Below are positions 1 to 10,936 of a stretch of 64,000 nt of DNA, one piece after another; the first letter of the stretch is position 1; the number at the start of each line of letters is the position of its first letter. Source of the DNA: Euglena gracilis (Eukaryota; Euglenida; Euglenophyceae; Euglenales); assembly GCA_039621445.1 (NCBI GenBank), contig CP154957.1, forward strand, positions 38,286,654 through 38,350,653. Direction: 5' to 3'. The position numbers were made by a program, and so were the translations under genes. Under the pieces are notes generated by a model. That model was not told the DNA's origin and did no database searches. It worked only from the letters and a program-made list of their open reading frames with translations.

Positions 1-352
1 CACAGCATTTAGCTCATGACAGGGTGGGTTCAAAGGAACGGTGACCCCACAAAACCCACAATTAGGACGGACAGGATGAGGGCGTTTGTTTGCCCGGGAG
101 GAGGAGACGGCAGGGAAAACGGAGGGAATGTTTGACATGTCCTGGGCCACCGGTGCGTGCTCCGCAGATGGGGGAGCACCAAAAATGGTCCACTTGGACC
201 ACTGAGCGCGGTTGCGCTCGACGGCCAGGTCATCGTCGTCGCGCTCCAGTTTCAGCGGCCAAGCGCGGGATGGCTGCGTGCAGAACTCGGGCTCCTCATC
301 TATGACGATGACCTCCACGGTGTGTCCGGGTGACATCGACGATTTTTGTGTC

Positions 353-447
353 ATGTCAGTTGATTTCCATTCAGGCGCCCGTTTATGTCGGTTGTCGGTC
401 GATTTCCATTCAGGCGCGCGTTTATGTCAGTCGATTTCCATTCCATT
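353..447. repeat. Short tandem repeat, unit about 36 bp
   Basis: Two to three imperfect units contain GTCAGTCGATTTCCATTCAG followed by GCGCCCGTTTAT. The same unit recurs at 1966-2062, so it is a dispersed minisatellite of the host flank. Confidence 0.7.
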
Positions 448-866
448 GAAATCTGTTGCTGGTCAGATTGGGAATTTTTAGTGACTTTTTGGACATTTTG
501 GATTTCCCTTTTTTTTCGACATTTTGGTCCCATGGGGTTGTGGAGGCGTCATGGAACAGACAAAAACCAAATTTTGTGGTCAGGTGATCACAGCTGGCTG
601 GACTTTGGATGGAAAGACGGAAGGACGAACTTAAGATTATCATTTTCTGGAACTTCAGAAAAAGCATTCGGCAAATTTGGCCTGAACCAGTTGTCATCAC
701 TGGTCATCTGAAAGAAAAGCTTTCGGGTGAGGGGTGATTTGGCCATGTTAAAACCTATTTTCTGGGCTCGACGCTGTATTGCAATTCTATTGACATCATC
801 GGATTTCGGGCTAAGGCTGTGTTCAGAGCAACATGGCTTTGGTCAAAATCTGTGTCTCTAAAAAAA

Positions 867-960
867 AACGCAGACTCTGACCTGAGTCTGTGTTTCGAAA
901 TGCTGAATCTGTTATTCAGCCTTGCGTTTCGAAACGCAGACTCAGGTCAGAGTCTGCGTT
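867..960. repeat. Near-perfect inverted repeat (hairpin)
   Basis: The left arm, which contains CAGACTCTGACCTGAGTCTG, is answered by a right arm containing CAGACTCAGGTCAGAGTCTG about 45 bases later. Both arms continue into TTTCGAAA. It could be a small foldback (MITE-like) element; I see no transposase. Confidence 0.7.
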
Positions 961-1639
961 TGAGACGCATTTCTTTATAAAGTGCGGCTAAAAATTACGG
1001 AAGACAGAAATTTTGGCAAAATACCCAAATTTTGCCATAATTTTTTTTCTCGTAATTTTCTCACTCCGTCGGTTTCCGACGCTGTCTTCCAGCCCACTTC
1101 CGGTTTGTGCCCAAAAGAACACAATACTCATCCCAATTGAATGTCAGTTTCTTCGATGGTATATGCTCAGCCAGCTCCTTGAAAAACGGGCGACCGGCAT
1201 CAAGTACTGGGGAAAATCACAGCAAAAATCGCTCTGCATTAGAAATCACTGACACCTGATCAGTGGGCACAATTCTATCAGAATTTGCAGCGAACGGCCT
1301 CCGTTCTGCTTTCGCCAGCGAATATTTTGCCCATGCCTGACCGACCTTGAACGTTCCCCCATTTTTTTGGCAAGCGTTGCTGGGCGGGTGCGTGCGACAA
1401 CACCTCGAGCGATTGCAGCCACTGGGGGAAAAAAAAAACGTTGAACACTCAACCAGGAGAAAAATGTCGCTCACCTGTGCCGGAGGTCAATCCTTCATGG
1501 GGACCAGATTTTGCCAAAAATTATTTTTCCAAAATAAAAATTTTGCCAAAATTTTTTTTCTCGTAATTTTTTTTTGCCGTAATTTTTGTATTCCGTAATT
1601 TTTAGCCACACTGTATGGAGATTGGTTTTTTTTTCAAAA

Positions 1640-1835
1640 TGGAAGAAAAAAGCATTCCGGAAGGGGGTGGTTCGGGACGCGGGGGGGGGGGGACGCGGGG
1701 GGGAACTGTGGCCCAACAACCGCCACACGTTTCCATGGGCGTCACCAAAATTTGTATGTAATTTTCCTTTGGTCGACCAAAAAATGTGCCCGGCCAAAAT
1801 CCGGGACGCGGGGGGGACGCGGGGAGAACACCCCC
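1640..1835 (+). repeat. Dispersed G-run repeat, copy 1
   Basis: GGGACGCGGGGGGG blocks flank a conserved core that includes GTGGCCCAACAACC, ATGGGCGTCACCAAAATTTG and TTTTCCTTTGGTCGACCAAA. An inverted, diverged copy lies at about 5025-5245. Two copies in one window suggest a moderately repeated host element. It has no coding capacity that I can support. Confidence 0.6.
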
Positions 1836-1965
1836 AAAGAGACAAAAGGTTGGTCAACACAAATGGATACCAGGACGAAATCGACAACACCCCAAACCGG
1901 AACAAAAAAGCATTCAGAAAAAGGAAAGAAAAGGTCGGTCGATTTCCAAGACATCGGAATCCATT

Positions 1966-2062
1966 TATGTAAGTCGATTTCCATTCAGGCGCCCGTTTAT
2001 GTCAGTCGATTTCAATTCAGGTGCCTGTTTATGTCAGTTGATTTCCATTCGGGCCATATTTG
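1966..2062. repeat. Second block of the 36-bp tandem repeat
   Basis: Three imperfect units of the GTCAGTCGATTTCCATTCAG repeat also found at 353-447. Confidence 0.7.
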
Positions 2063-3764
2063 AGTTTTGTGCACCAGCAGGTGCTGTGTCCATCTTGGGT
2101 TCAGATTCCATGGTTCCCTGTGACATGGACAGGGCTTTGGCTCCCAAGGGCCCCTGAAATCGTCCCGAAAAATGCGGCCCTGGGGGGGGGGTTTCAGCCA
2201 CTGCCAGTAGCCCGACCCCAACCCTACCAAACCTACTGAACATGGACCCTTCCTGTCAACGAACAAGAATAGGAAAAGCATGGCGAAGTCCTTGTGGAGA
2301 TCAGGTGGTGAACTTTGGGTTTTTCGGGCGGGACCCCCCCCACCCCCCACCCTTCATTGGAAATGCATGGACGAACTTCACTGGTGAACTTCACCGGTGA
2401 ACTTCACCAGTGAAGTTTCTCCATGAAATTCCTTTACGGGCGGACCCCCCAACCCCCCCCCCCCCACCCCTGCCTAACCTCCAGTGGATCCTTCGTGGTT
2501 GCAAAGCCGAGGAAATATTTTTCATTTTTTTTGGAAATATTTCTCTGAAATATTTCTGAAACGATACATATTTTTCCAACCTTTCGAAAGATACCCAATG
2601 CTGACCATTTGCTAGCAAGGTTAGGGATGCAGTTAGGGTCACCGAGGGGAAAATATATTTCTGAAATTTTCATGAATATTTCAAGTGAAATATGTCAACA
2701 TTTCTTTCGCCGCAATGCTGCTAACGGTGGTGCCCCCCCCAAATTGTCCCCCCCCCCCAATTGGCTAATTGGGGGCCAAAGGAGCATGGCCATTGGGGGC
2801 CAGGCGCGCCGCTCGGGGGGGGGGTTCCGGTTCCGGGACACCCCCTCCCCCCCCCCCTGCCGCGTGGCCGCTCGCACGGCCGCTCGCCCCTCCCCCCCTC
2901 GGCCTGTGCCCAGCCTCCCAACACGGCGGGTAGCACAGCTTCACCCAGACCGTGCCCCGGGCCCAGGGTATTGTCTCTTTTGGCCCTCGACACAAGAGGA
3001 ACCCCTTGTGACTTCCTGCGCCGCCACAGGCAGCGGGTGGTTTATAGAGGTGGTAGTGTACACTGCATGTACCCAAGAAAACTAGAGTTTGGATTTGACA
3101 AAAGGAGGAAAGTGATCCTACGATCCCCGACGCCCGATCGCCAGATCCGCGACAGGTAAATTAGGCATTGGCACTGCCCGTCCCCGTGCTGTTTTCACGA
3201 AAGGAAGTACACTGAACACTGACGTACTACAGTTGGAAGAGACGTTCTCCTGAAGGTTTCTGAATGGATTCTGCCATTCAAGAACACCTGGACCCGACGT
3301 TCCAGTTGGAAGTTCAAGTTCCAAAGCCCAAGACCTGCTATCCTATTCGACATCAGAGCGATATTAGTTGGCTGTTTGATTTGCAGACGGAATTTGACAA
3401 GAAGACGCTTATCTTTAAACTTGTATGCTGCGGTTCTCCTTCACTAGCTGTGGGCAGGTGACTTCCCCCCCCCCTCTCTCTCCCCTCCTGGCCCCCCTTC
3501 TACTACTGCACTCCCTGGACTGGTGTTGTCCTTGCTCTGTGCCTTGCTTTTTTTGCAGCACATCAACACCCAACAACCCAACATTCACCCACGAAACTTT
3601 CATCACCCAAACTTCTCCACCACACCCCCCTTCCTCATTTCACTGCCAAATGCCCCCCTCCTTCCATCTGGGACATCCCTCCACCAATCCCTGTGGAATG
3701 CCACCCACCCCTGCCGAAAAAAGTTCCCCTTCCCATTCAGGGCTGAGGCATTGTTTTAAAACAA

Positions 3765-5866
3765 GTGTTTTTAAACAAGTTTTTTTCCTATTTGCAGCGT
3801 TTTATTTTAAAAAAACACTTTTTTTTGAAACAAAAAACCGTTTTTAAACCGTTTTTTACTCATGAAAGTTTTTTTTGCTTTGTTTTAAAACAAAAAAAAA
3901 CGTCAGCCCTGTTCCCATTTACACACCTTCACATTTGCCCTTCCCAACCCCTTGTCCCATGTGCTCCCCCTAGGACCTTGGGTCAGGATTGCATCCTTCT
4001 TTGCGGCGACGTCCAGCCCAACCCAGGGCCAGGGTCGGCCCCTTCCCCTTTTCCCACACTTATCCACCGGACACTGACACCTTGGGCGTGGTCACGCCAC
4101 ACCTGGGACGTCTTTCCTAAACAGGACGAGACCCAGCATACAATCTTGGAGCCCTACAGAGCCCGCCCACCTTCGGAAGAGCCTGGCGCTTCCCATCAGC
4201 CTACGCTGCCACCTGGCCTCCTCAGCCACCCACACGCAATCATGGCTTTCCATCCAACCCACCCTTCCCTTCCGAGCTGTCCAGGCCTGCCATCCCCTCT
4301 TCCCGAATGCCACTCGGCCCCCCACCCCCTTCATTACCCCAGCCAGCTACATACTCACGAAGATCTTCCTTTCACAGCCCCTTGCAACGTCTAAAAGACG
4401 AGTACGACCACCCACCCTCCCGGAATACGCTGTGGGGCCTCGCCGAACGTTTATCAAAACTTAACCTCCTCCATCCCATATCCAGAAATTGCATGTACCA
4501 CATACTCCGTCTCCTCTTCAATGTCCTCCTAGATCTCCGCATAGCATCGCTTCTGCACCTCACCATGGGTCGCCTTCTCTCTCTCCTCCTCTCCGTCCTC
4601 TCCCTCAACTGGCTTCTTATTCTAACCCTCGAATTTTGCAACAATGCTTCGCCCCCCTCGCGAGAACTTGCCGAACGCGGATTGGGACAATGCGGCTCCT
4701 ACCAACCCATATTTGGGACTCTGTTGTCCCCCCCAGCCTCATACACACCCTCCTCCATCATCCACCACCGCCCTCCCTTCAACGACGCCCCTCCCCGCTC
4801 ACTTTTGTCCTTCTCCAGTCCTTGGCGCGGACAAGTTCCTTCTTCCCCAACCAAGATCGTCGCGCGATTTCCACCCCTCCTCCAACCTTGCCTCTTTTAT
4901 CCACCCCAAAAACAGCAGCAAAGTGAGCTTTATTGCCGAATGTGTTTGCTGGGCAAACACATTCTCCAACCCTCCACCATTCCACCTGCTGTCACACTGT
5001 GGGCTACCACCATCGGGGGTGTTCCCCCGCGTCCCCCCCGCCCCCCCCCCCCCCGCATCCCCCCCCCGCGTCCCGGATTTTGGCCGAACACATTTTTGGT
5101 TGACCAAAGGAAAATCGCATACAAATTTGGGTGACGCCAAAGAAAATGTGTGGGTTTTCATTGGGCCACAGTTCCCCCCCGCATCCCCCCATGCGCGTCC
5201 CCCCCCCCGCCCCCCCCCCCCCCGCGTCCCGAACCACCCCCATCGACCTCACGATTTCTTTTGGAGTCTCGAACTCCCCCCTTCCGCCAAGCACGCCTTC
5301 CGCACCTCCTCATTCTACTTCCCTTGCCTTCCCTTCGGCTGGAACATGTCCCCGTACTCGCCCAACTCACCCTTCAAGACCTTATCAAGCAGGCTCTTTC
5401 CTCCCTCCCCTCGACATACACCAACGGCACACACTTCTTCTTCTTCACCTACTATGCCGGCACTCTCATCCTTGCCCCATCACGTTCCCTCTGCAACCTC
5501 GTGACCGGCACCATCACATCTACCCTCCTCTTGAATGACCTCCTCATCTCCCTCAAATCCTCACTTGTGCTGACAAACATGGCTAGGCAAGGTCTTCGAC
5601 CTTTGCAACCGGACCATCCATAACACCCTCCTTTTTCAAGGACTCACGCCCTGGACCGGTGTCGATCCAATCCCACCTCCCCTTTTCAACCCCCTCATCT
5701 TCGTTGCCGCCGCCATCACAGCCGATGGCTGCCAAATTGGTCTTTACTGCCCTACCGTCGGATGCCGAATCCAACGCATCCCTTGCCCGGCCATATCTCA
5801 ACAACGTGCTGAATTGCTTGCCCTGGAACAAGCTGTCCAGTTTGCCCATACCACCTCCCCCCCCCC
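3765..5866 (+). pseudogene. Decayed retroelement with 2A-like, RT-like and RNase H-like segments
   Basis: At 3990-4031 the plus strand encodes CILLCGDVQPNPGP, close to the 2A-type consensus D-x-E-x-N-P-G-P that many retrotransposon polyproteins carry upstream of their reverse transcriptase. At about 5430-5590 a stretch reads HFFFFTYYAGTLILAPS, resembling the RT YxDD region (YADDxLILA), with both catalytic Asp positions lost. It is followed by LLISLKSSLVL, like the RT segment after YxDD. At 5690-5845 the reading LIFVAAAITADGCQIGLY, then SQQRAELLALEQAVQFA, resembles RNase H, with an expected acidic residue replaced by Ala. The parts lie in different frames separated by C-rich low-complexity sequence and a copy of the G-run repeat, so this is a relic. 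The element family is not assigned. Confidence 0.45.
5025..5245 (-). repeat. Dispersed G-run repeat, inverted copy 2
   Basis: Minus-strand counterpart of the repeat at 1640-1835: it shares GATTTTGGCCGAACACA, TGACCAAAGGAAAAT and the flanking poly-C/CGCGTCCC blocks. It sits inside the decayed retroelement, so it probably inserted there later. Confidence 0.6.
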
Positions 5867-6084
5867 TAATTGACCGTGGGACCTCTCCACGGGACCCCCC
5901 TTTTGGTCAATTAGGGGGGGGTTCAATGGGGGGGGGGGGGGTTGGTCAATTAGGGGGGGGGGGGTACCGTCAATTAGGGGGTGCTTCGGCACGGAATCCC
6001 CCCGGGCAGTCAATTAGGGGTTGAAAAAATTTTCCCCGGGGCGTTTGGTCAATTAGGGAGGGGGGTCAATTGGGGGGGGAAGGT
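5862..6084 (+). repeat. Cluster of GTCAATTAGGGGG units
   Basis: About six irregular copies of GTCAATTAGGGGG(G) with G runs of 5 to 14. Related C-run/AATTG sequence occurs at 2733-2775. The G-rich strand could form G-quadruplexes. No gene seen. Confidence 0.6.
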
Positions 6085-9000
6085 GGTAACACTGGTCTCC
6101 AACCCTGCACCATTGTTGGTGACAACCTCTCCTCTCTCCACCTCCTTTCCCACTTCACTCCCTCTCTCTCGAACTTACGGCGGGAACATATGGCGGAATC
6201 CTTTTGGGAACACAGAGGATGATGGCCTGCTGGTCTACCCTTCTCAGTACTTGGTAGGGCCTTGTGCTCTGGGTTGCCTGCCGACAGCAGGTAAACCCTC
6301 ACGAGTTTCTCGAAATGAAACCAACTTGGAGTCCAGGAGGGCTCCAAATTGGGAATGTTTTATGGCAGGCAACAGATAAGACATTTTTGACCCACTCTGA
6401 GAGAAATTTTGAGTGAAAATGTCTCGAAAATGTCCATTTTTCGCACGGAGATTTCGCTAGTCCAACCTAACAACGTCCCCCCTCCTCCCCCCTCCTGAGG
6501 GCCGGCTCTCCTGGGGGTTTCCGAAAAGAAAGCCGCTGGCTCTGTTTCCACCAGGCTCCTTGTTAGGAAGGTTGTTCCCAGGGTGTCGGGCTTTTAGGTG
6601 GTATGCTACAGCACACCCATGGTGCCGAAGGAGCTGGGGGCCAAAAATGGTCATTTTCAAGGCACCACGGCCCAAAACCGATTCTTCAGGGGGGAGGGGT
6701 TTTTTGATTCCCTTTGAAAAACAGAACACCTTCAGCAATCCGCACTAAAAACGGAGTCATTGACTTTCTGTTCTTGAAAACTTGCCATTGATTTTGAAAG
6801 CCGCAACCTCATCCAAGAGCAGGGCGGTCCTTAAGCAAATAAAATAAAAAAAAACTCCGCTGTCCCAGGGAATTATTCTTTCCTTCACCTTCGTTTAAAT
6901 TCCCTGCTTCTGCTTCTAGCAGAACCTGGAGGACGTCAGCTCCCGACCCGAACCAACATTATGAACTCCACCTCCCACATCAATTGAAACAAGATTGAGA
7001 AAAGTAAGCCAGGACTGAGACTAGGCTGTTGTCTGAGAGAGTTTCTCGAGAGTTTCGACATTCCATTTTCTGTCCTTAGTTTGGGTTTTTTTTTTGTGCA
7101 CCAAGACGGAAAACCAAAAAGGGTGGTGGTTTGTTTGCAGTTTTGGGCACAAATGTTGCCATTTTTTCGCAGGATGCCAAGATGAGCTGTTAAAAAAATC
7201 ATACATACCAGTTTTACAGGCAAGTTTTTGGCCAGGCATGTCCCAGTGTTTCAGGGTTTGTGGACCACTTTCAGCCAAACAGCTTGGCCTCCTGTGTTTC
7301 CAAGGCTTTTCAATTTTTTGGTCATTTTTTGGTCAGGCTTTCTTTGGCCACCCCTCCCCCCAGGGAATGCTCGATTGAGTCTTGGACCAGTTTGGCCCCA
7401 AAGATGTGCCAAACCGCCAAAAACTGTTGCACTTGACTTGCCCCAAGTGCCCAAAACTGTTGCACCAAACTGCCGACTGACAAGGGCAAAGAGAAATACT
7501 CCTGTGATACCGACTCTGAGTAAAAGCCCGTTCCCCCGCCTTTGGATGCGCTTTTGTGTCTAAATAGTCCCCCGGGTTTTTTTTAAAAAAACGGGGGGCC
7601 GCAAAGGCCAAAAAGACAGTTTTTGTTTTCAAAAAAAAACGGGGTTTTCGAAGAAAAAAAAACGAGTTTTGAAACAATTGGTTAAAAAACGAGGGCCATC
7701 CCTGCCTGTCGTCAATCCGGTTCACGAGACTTTGCTCCAACAAGCAACAGCAAAAAAGCCATCTGGATCAGAAAATCAGGAGGCTTGTGCCTTGGCACAT
7801 CTGATGGAATTTCATCAGCTGTGTCAAGACCTAAGGGAGTGTACGATGATCTGGATGACTTTTTTGTTGCCTGGGCCGGCTGGGTGATTGATCCCAGTTC
7901 GTTGGTTGAGGACGCTGCCCAGATCAGGCAACTGTGATCAACGGTGGGCTCAGGCCGTCAAAGATTCAGAGCCAACGCATTGAAAGCATCCTCCTTCTGG
8001 GGCTACCTGAATGCAGTGGTGTGTGTGTACTCTTCAGCGAAGCCAGAAACCCAAGTGGTGCCTTCCTCCAACTCACAGTTTCCAAAGTTCCAGTGGTTCT
8101 TTCAGTCTGTTTACACCCGTGAACTCACAAAAAAGCGGCAAACAAGGCTGTACACAGGGTTGGCGTTTTTTTAAAAAAAACGTGTTTTTTATAATAAAAA
8201 AAAACATTTTTTTTTGAATATGCAAAATTTATAGTTTTTTTTATCACCCTTTCTCAAGGAAAAAAAGTCAAAAACCGTATTCGAGGGAGATGAACGAGAA
8301 AATGACATTTTGTTTTTGTTGATGCAGGTAGCCTTTGTTCCAAGTGAATCAAGGCATGGCACATTTGAAAGGACGCTGTATTTCAGAGGGTTCACTCCTC
8401 ATTGTCTGATTGTCGCAACCAAACTCATTTAAACAACGGTAAAGGAAAGTTAGCTTGTTCGCCTTGTCAACTGATGTGTGATGAAATGCAACAATTCCTC
8501 ATCTTGAACCTCCCAAAGCACTCTTTTGTTTGACGAGGCTACCACGTGACTCCTTAAAAAAATTTCTCATTGATGCATGGCACCAGGTTTGAATCAACAC
8601 GTTTCTGCCCATGAACCCCGAATTGTTGCATTTGACCCCATGGTTGACAAATTACGTTGCGGGTTGGCAGTGGAAATGCACGCACACAACCGCAAGGCAA
8701 CAAACACAAGGGGGTCAGGGAAGCCCGAGAGACGACCGGCCTGCCACCAAGGAGTGGGATCACCCACTTCTTGTGGGTGATCCCACTTGTTTGTGACTGG
8801 GGACAAAAGGACCACTCTTGGCAAGAAACAGCGTCAAAGCTGTCCCAACTTCTTACCCAAAGTATCTGCATATTGTCTAGGTGCAGCAATCTGAGATGGC
8901 GACAGACTCCTCCCACAAAATCGATGGTCTAACACATTCGCCAACAAAAAAAAGGACAAGAAAGTACCTATTTGCTTCGTTCCAAAATAACAGTATGGCC

Positions 9001-9121
9001 CCCTTGTTTTTTTTTGGAACTCTTTCCAGCAACTCGATCCAAATGTCAACACATTCTGCCAGCGTGCAAGTTTCTCGTTGCATAAGCTGCAAAGCATTGG
9101 CAACTGAAGGTTTGTCCAAGA
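6085..9121. other. Gene-poor host-like DNA
   Basis: Only short open frames of low-complexity composition. Several A/T-run pairs such as TTTAAAAAAAACG at 7580-7690 and 8165-8215 look like decayed repeat ends. I see no recognisable protein, RNA gene or regulatory site apart from the hairpin at 8754-8786. Confidence 0.55.
8754..8786. repeat. Perfect 14-bp inverted repeat
   Basis: GTGGGATCACCCAC, a TTCTT spacer, then GTGGGTGATCCCAC. A perfect stem-loop with no associated gene; it may be a remnant of a mobile element end. Confidence 0.75.
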
Positions 9122-10936
9122 CAGGGCTGGATAGGGGCAGAGGTAGAGGTCAAAGTCCTCTACCTCTATCTGACCCACCTCTACCTCTACCTCCACCTCT
9201 ATGCCATAAAATGTGATAAACTGGCACCAATAAAGGCCACAAAAGGCTCCAGATGCCTCAAATTTGGGAAACTAGCATCTCAACACATCTTATCTAGGAT
9301 AGGAATGAGAAAAAATATCCGGATGGGTGGTTTCAAAAATTGTTAAAAGAGATTTGTGACAGGAATGGCCAATTTCTGATTTTTTCCATAAAATTGCCTT
9401 CGTTTGGCATAAATTTTCTTTGGGGGTGTATGAGTCGTGGGGGGGGGGGGGTCGCGGGGGCAGTTTTGACAGGTCACATGTGACCAGTGCGACCTCACAT
9501 GCAACGTCACATGTAACCTATTTTTAGAACTTTTGGGTCCAAAAATAGATCCAATTAGGAATTTATCACGCGTTTTTGGGCAAATTTGATTCCTAATTTG
9601 GGTGCCAAATCCTAATTGGGTGCCATTTTTAGCTCCTTGGATTTGGCAACTCTCCATGTGTGGGTCGCGGGGGGGTCGCGGGGGGGTCGCGGGGGGGGGG
9701 TCGCGGGGGTACACCCCCTTTAATACAGGAATGCAAAATTTACATGACAACGCCACCGTGTGACAGATTACTTCACATTTTGAAAAAAAGGCTGACAAGC
9801 GGTAAAGTTGTATAACGAACGGACTGCTTGGGATTCACGCAAAGCGCCTTGCTTCTCGCGCTCGTAATCTTCTTACCTTCAGGTGTTTCTCCTTTTGGAA
9901 TTTGGTTTTATCTTTCTTCTAACTTCAGATACAAGCTATTTGGAGGATCAGGAATGCATCGATGCAAGATTTTTTGAAGATTGAAGCAGGTAGGCCCATC
10001 TGAAGGTGTCTTTTGAAGAATGATTGCACAGGTCTTTTCTGGCACATTTGGACCACTTTCAAAAATGTGGCATATTTTCCAAATTTTGATCCACTGGATG
10101 ACAATTTTTTCCCACCCTCTCGTGTGGCATGTCTTCTGTTGTGCGTTCTGTTTTTATATGATTTTCTGAGCGTTCTCGTGGTTTTCTGTTTGTGTTTTAC
10201 AGTTTTGGAACTTTGCTGCCATGTCACAGAGCACTTGGCTGCAGCTCTGTGTCTTTGGCCTGGTGTTTTGGTGACATTTTGGCCTTGGCATTCTGTGTTC
10301 TTGCTTTCCAATTCGCCTTAAAACTGTAATTCTGTGAATTGAATTCTAATTATGCATGTTTTTCAGTGGTACCACATTGCATGTCATTCTGTTGTCTTTC
10401 ATTTGTCATCCTTTCACTCCCAGGTTGAAATGTGAAGAAAAAGAAGATAAACCAAGAGAAGAAGAGTAATGAAAGAAGAAGCGATGAAATAAGAAGAAGT
10501 AATGAAAGAGAAGAAGGTGTCAGGGTCCTTTGGTGTTTTGTAAAAAAAAACACACGACCCTGTTGCTGTGAATTGCATGCTCTCTCCTTTGTTGCAACGT
10601 TCGCCTTTGCTTTGGTGCAGTCAAAAGGTTGTTTTACTTGTTTGTTTGTTTTTTTTGCCAAAAGGGCTTTTGAAAAGGGCTTTGTTGGGCAGTTTGGGGA
10701 ACACTTTTAGTGCCACAGGTAGGGACCAGTTTTGGTGTCAAGGGTTTCTTTTGGGGGGGTTCAAAAAATTGCATTCTGTTTCTTTCAGTTGTGTGTGCAA
10801 AAGGTTTCCGGAAAGGGGCCACCAGTGCAGTTTTTTGAACACCTTAAAGCGCACTTCCATGTGACATAGAGGGATAGTAGAGGTAGAGGTGACCTCTACC
10901 TCTCCACCTTTATCCCTCTACCTCTATCCAGCCCTG
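9122..10936. mobile_element. Candidate non-autonomous element with inverted ends
   Basis: The left end reads CAGGGCTGGATAGGGGCAGAGGTAGAGGT. The right end, read in reverse complement, starts CAGGGCTGGATAGAGGTAGAGG. Purine-rich GAGGTAGAGG units follow inside both ends. CAGGG termini are typical of hAT elements. An exact 8-bp target duplication is not visible (GTCCAAGA versus TGCAAGAA) and no transposase ORF is inside, so this is tentative. Confidence 0.4.
9440..9715 (+). repeat. GTCGCGGGGG-rich repeat block
   Basis: Blocks of GGGGGTCGCGGGGG occur at 9438-9462 and 9664-9710, around a unique core with repeated TCACATG and CCTAATT words. It resembles the G-run repeat family at 1640-1835 but the core differs. 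Confidence 0.5.

Larger units (their letters stand above)
1..3424. other. Host-like flank without a recognisable gene
   Basis: This stretch has mixed base composition, many runs of A, T or G, and short tandem and dispersed repeats (listed separately). Open frames here are short, rich in low-complexity residues and match no protein family I know. The composition differs sharply from the GC-rich viral DNA beyond 15 kb. I see no gene I can support. Confidence 0.6.
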
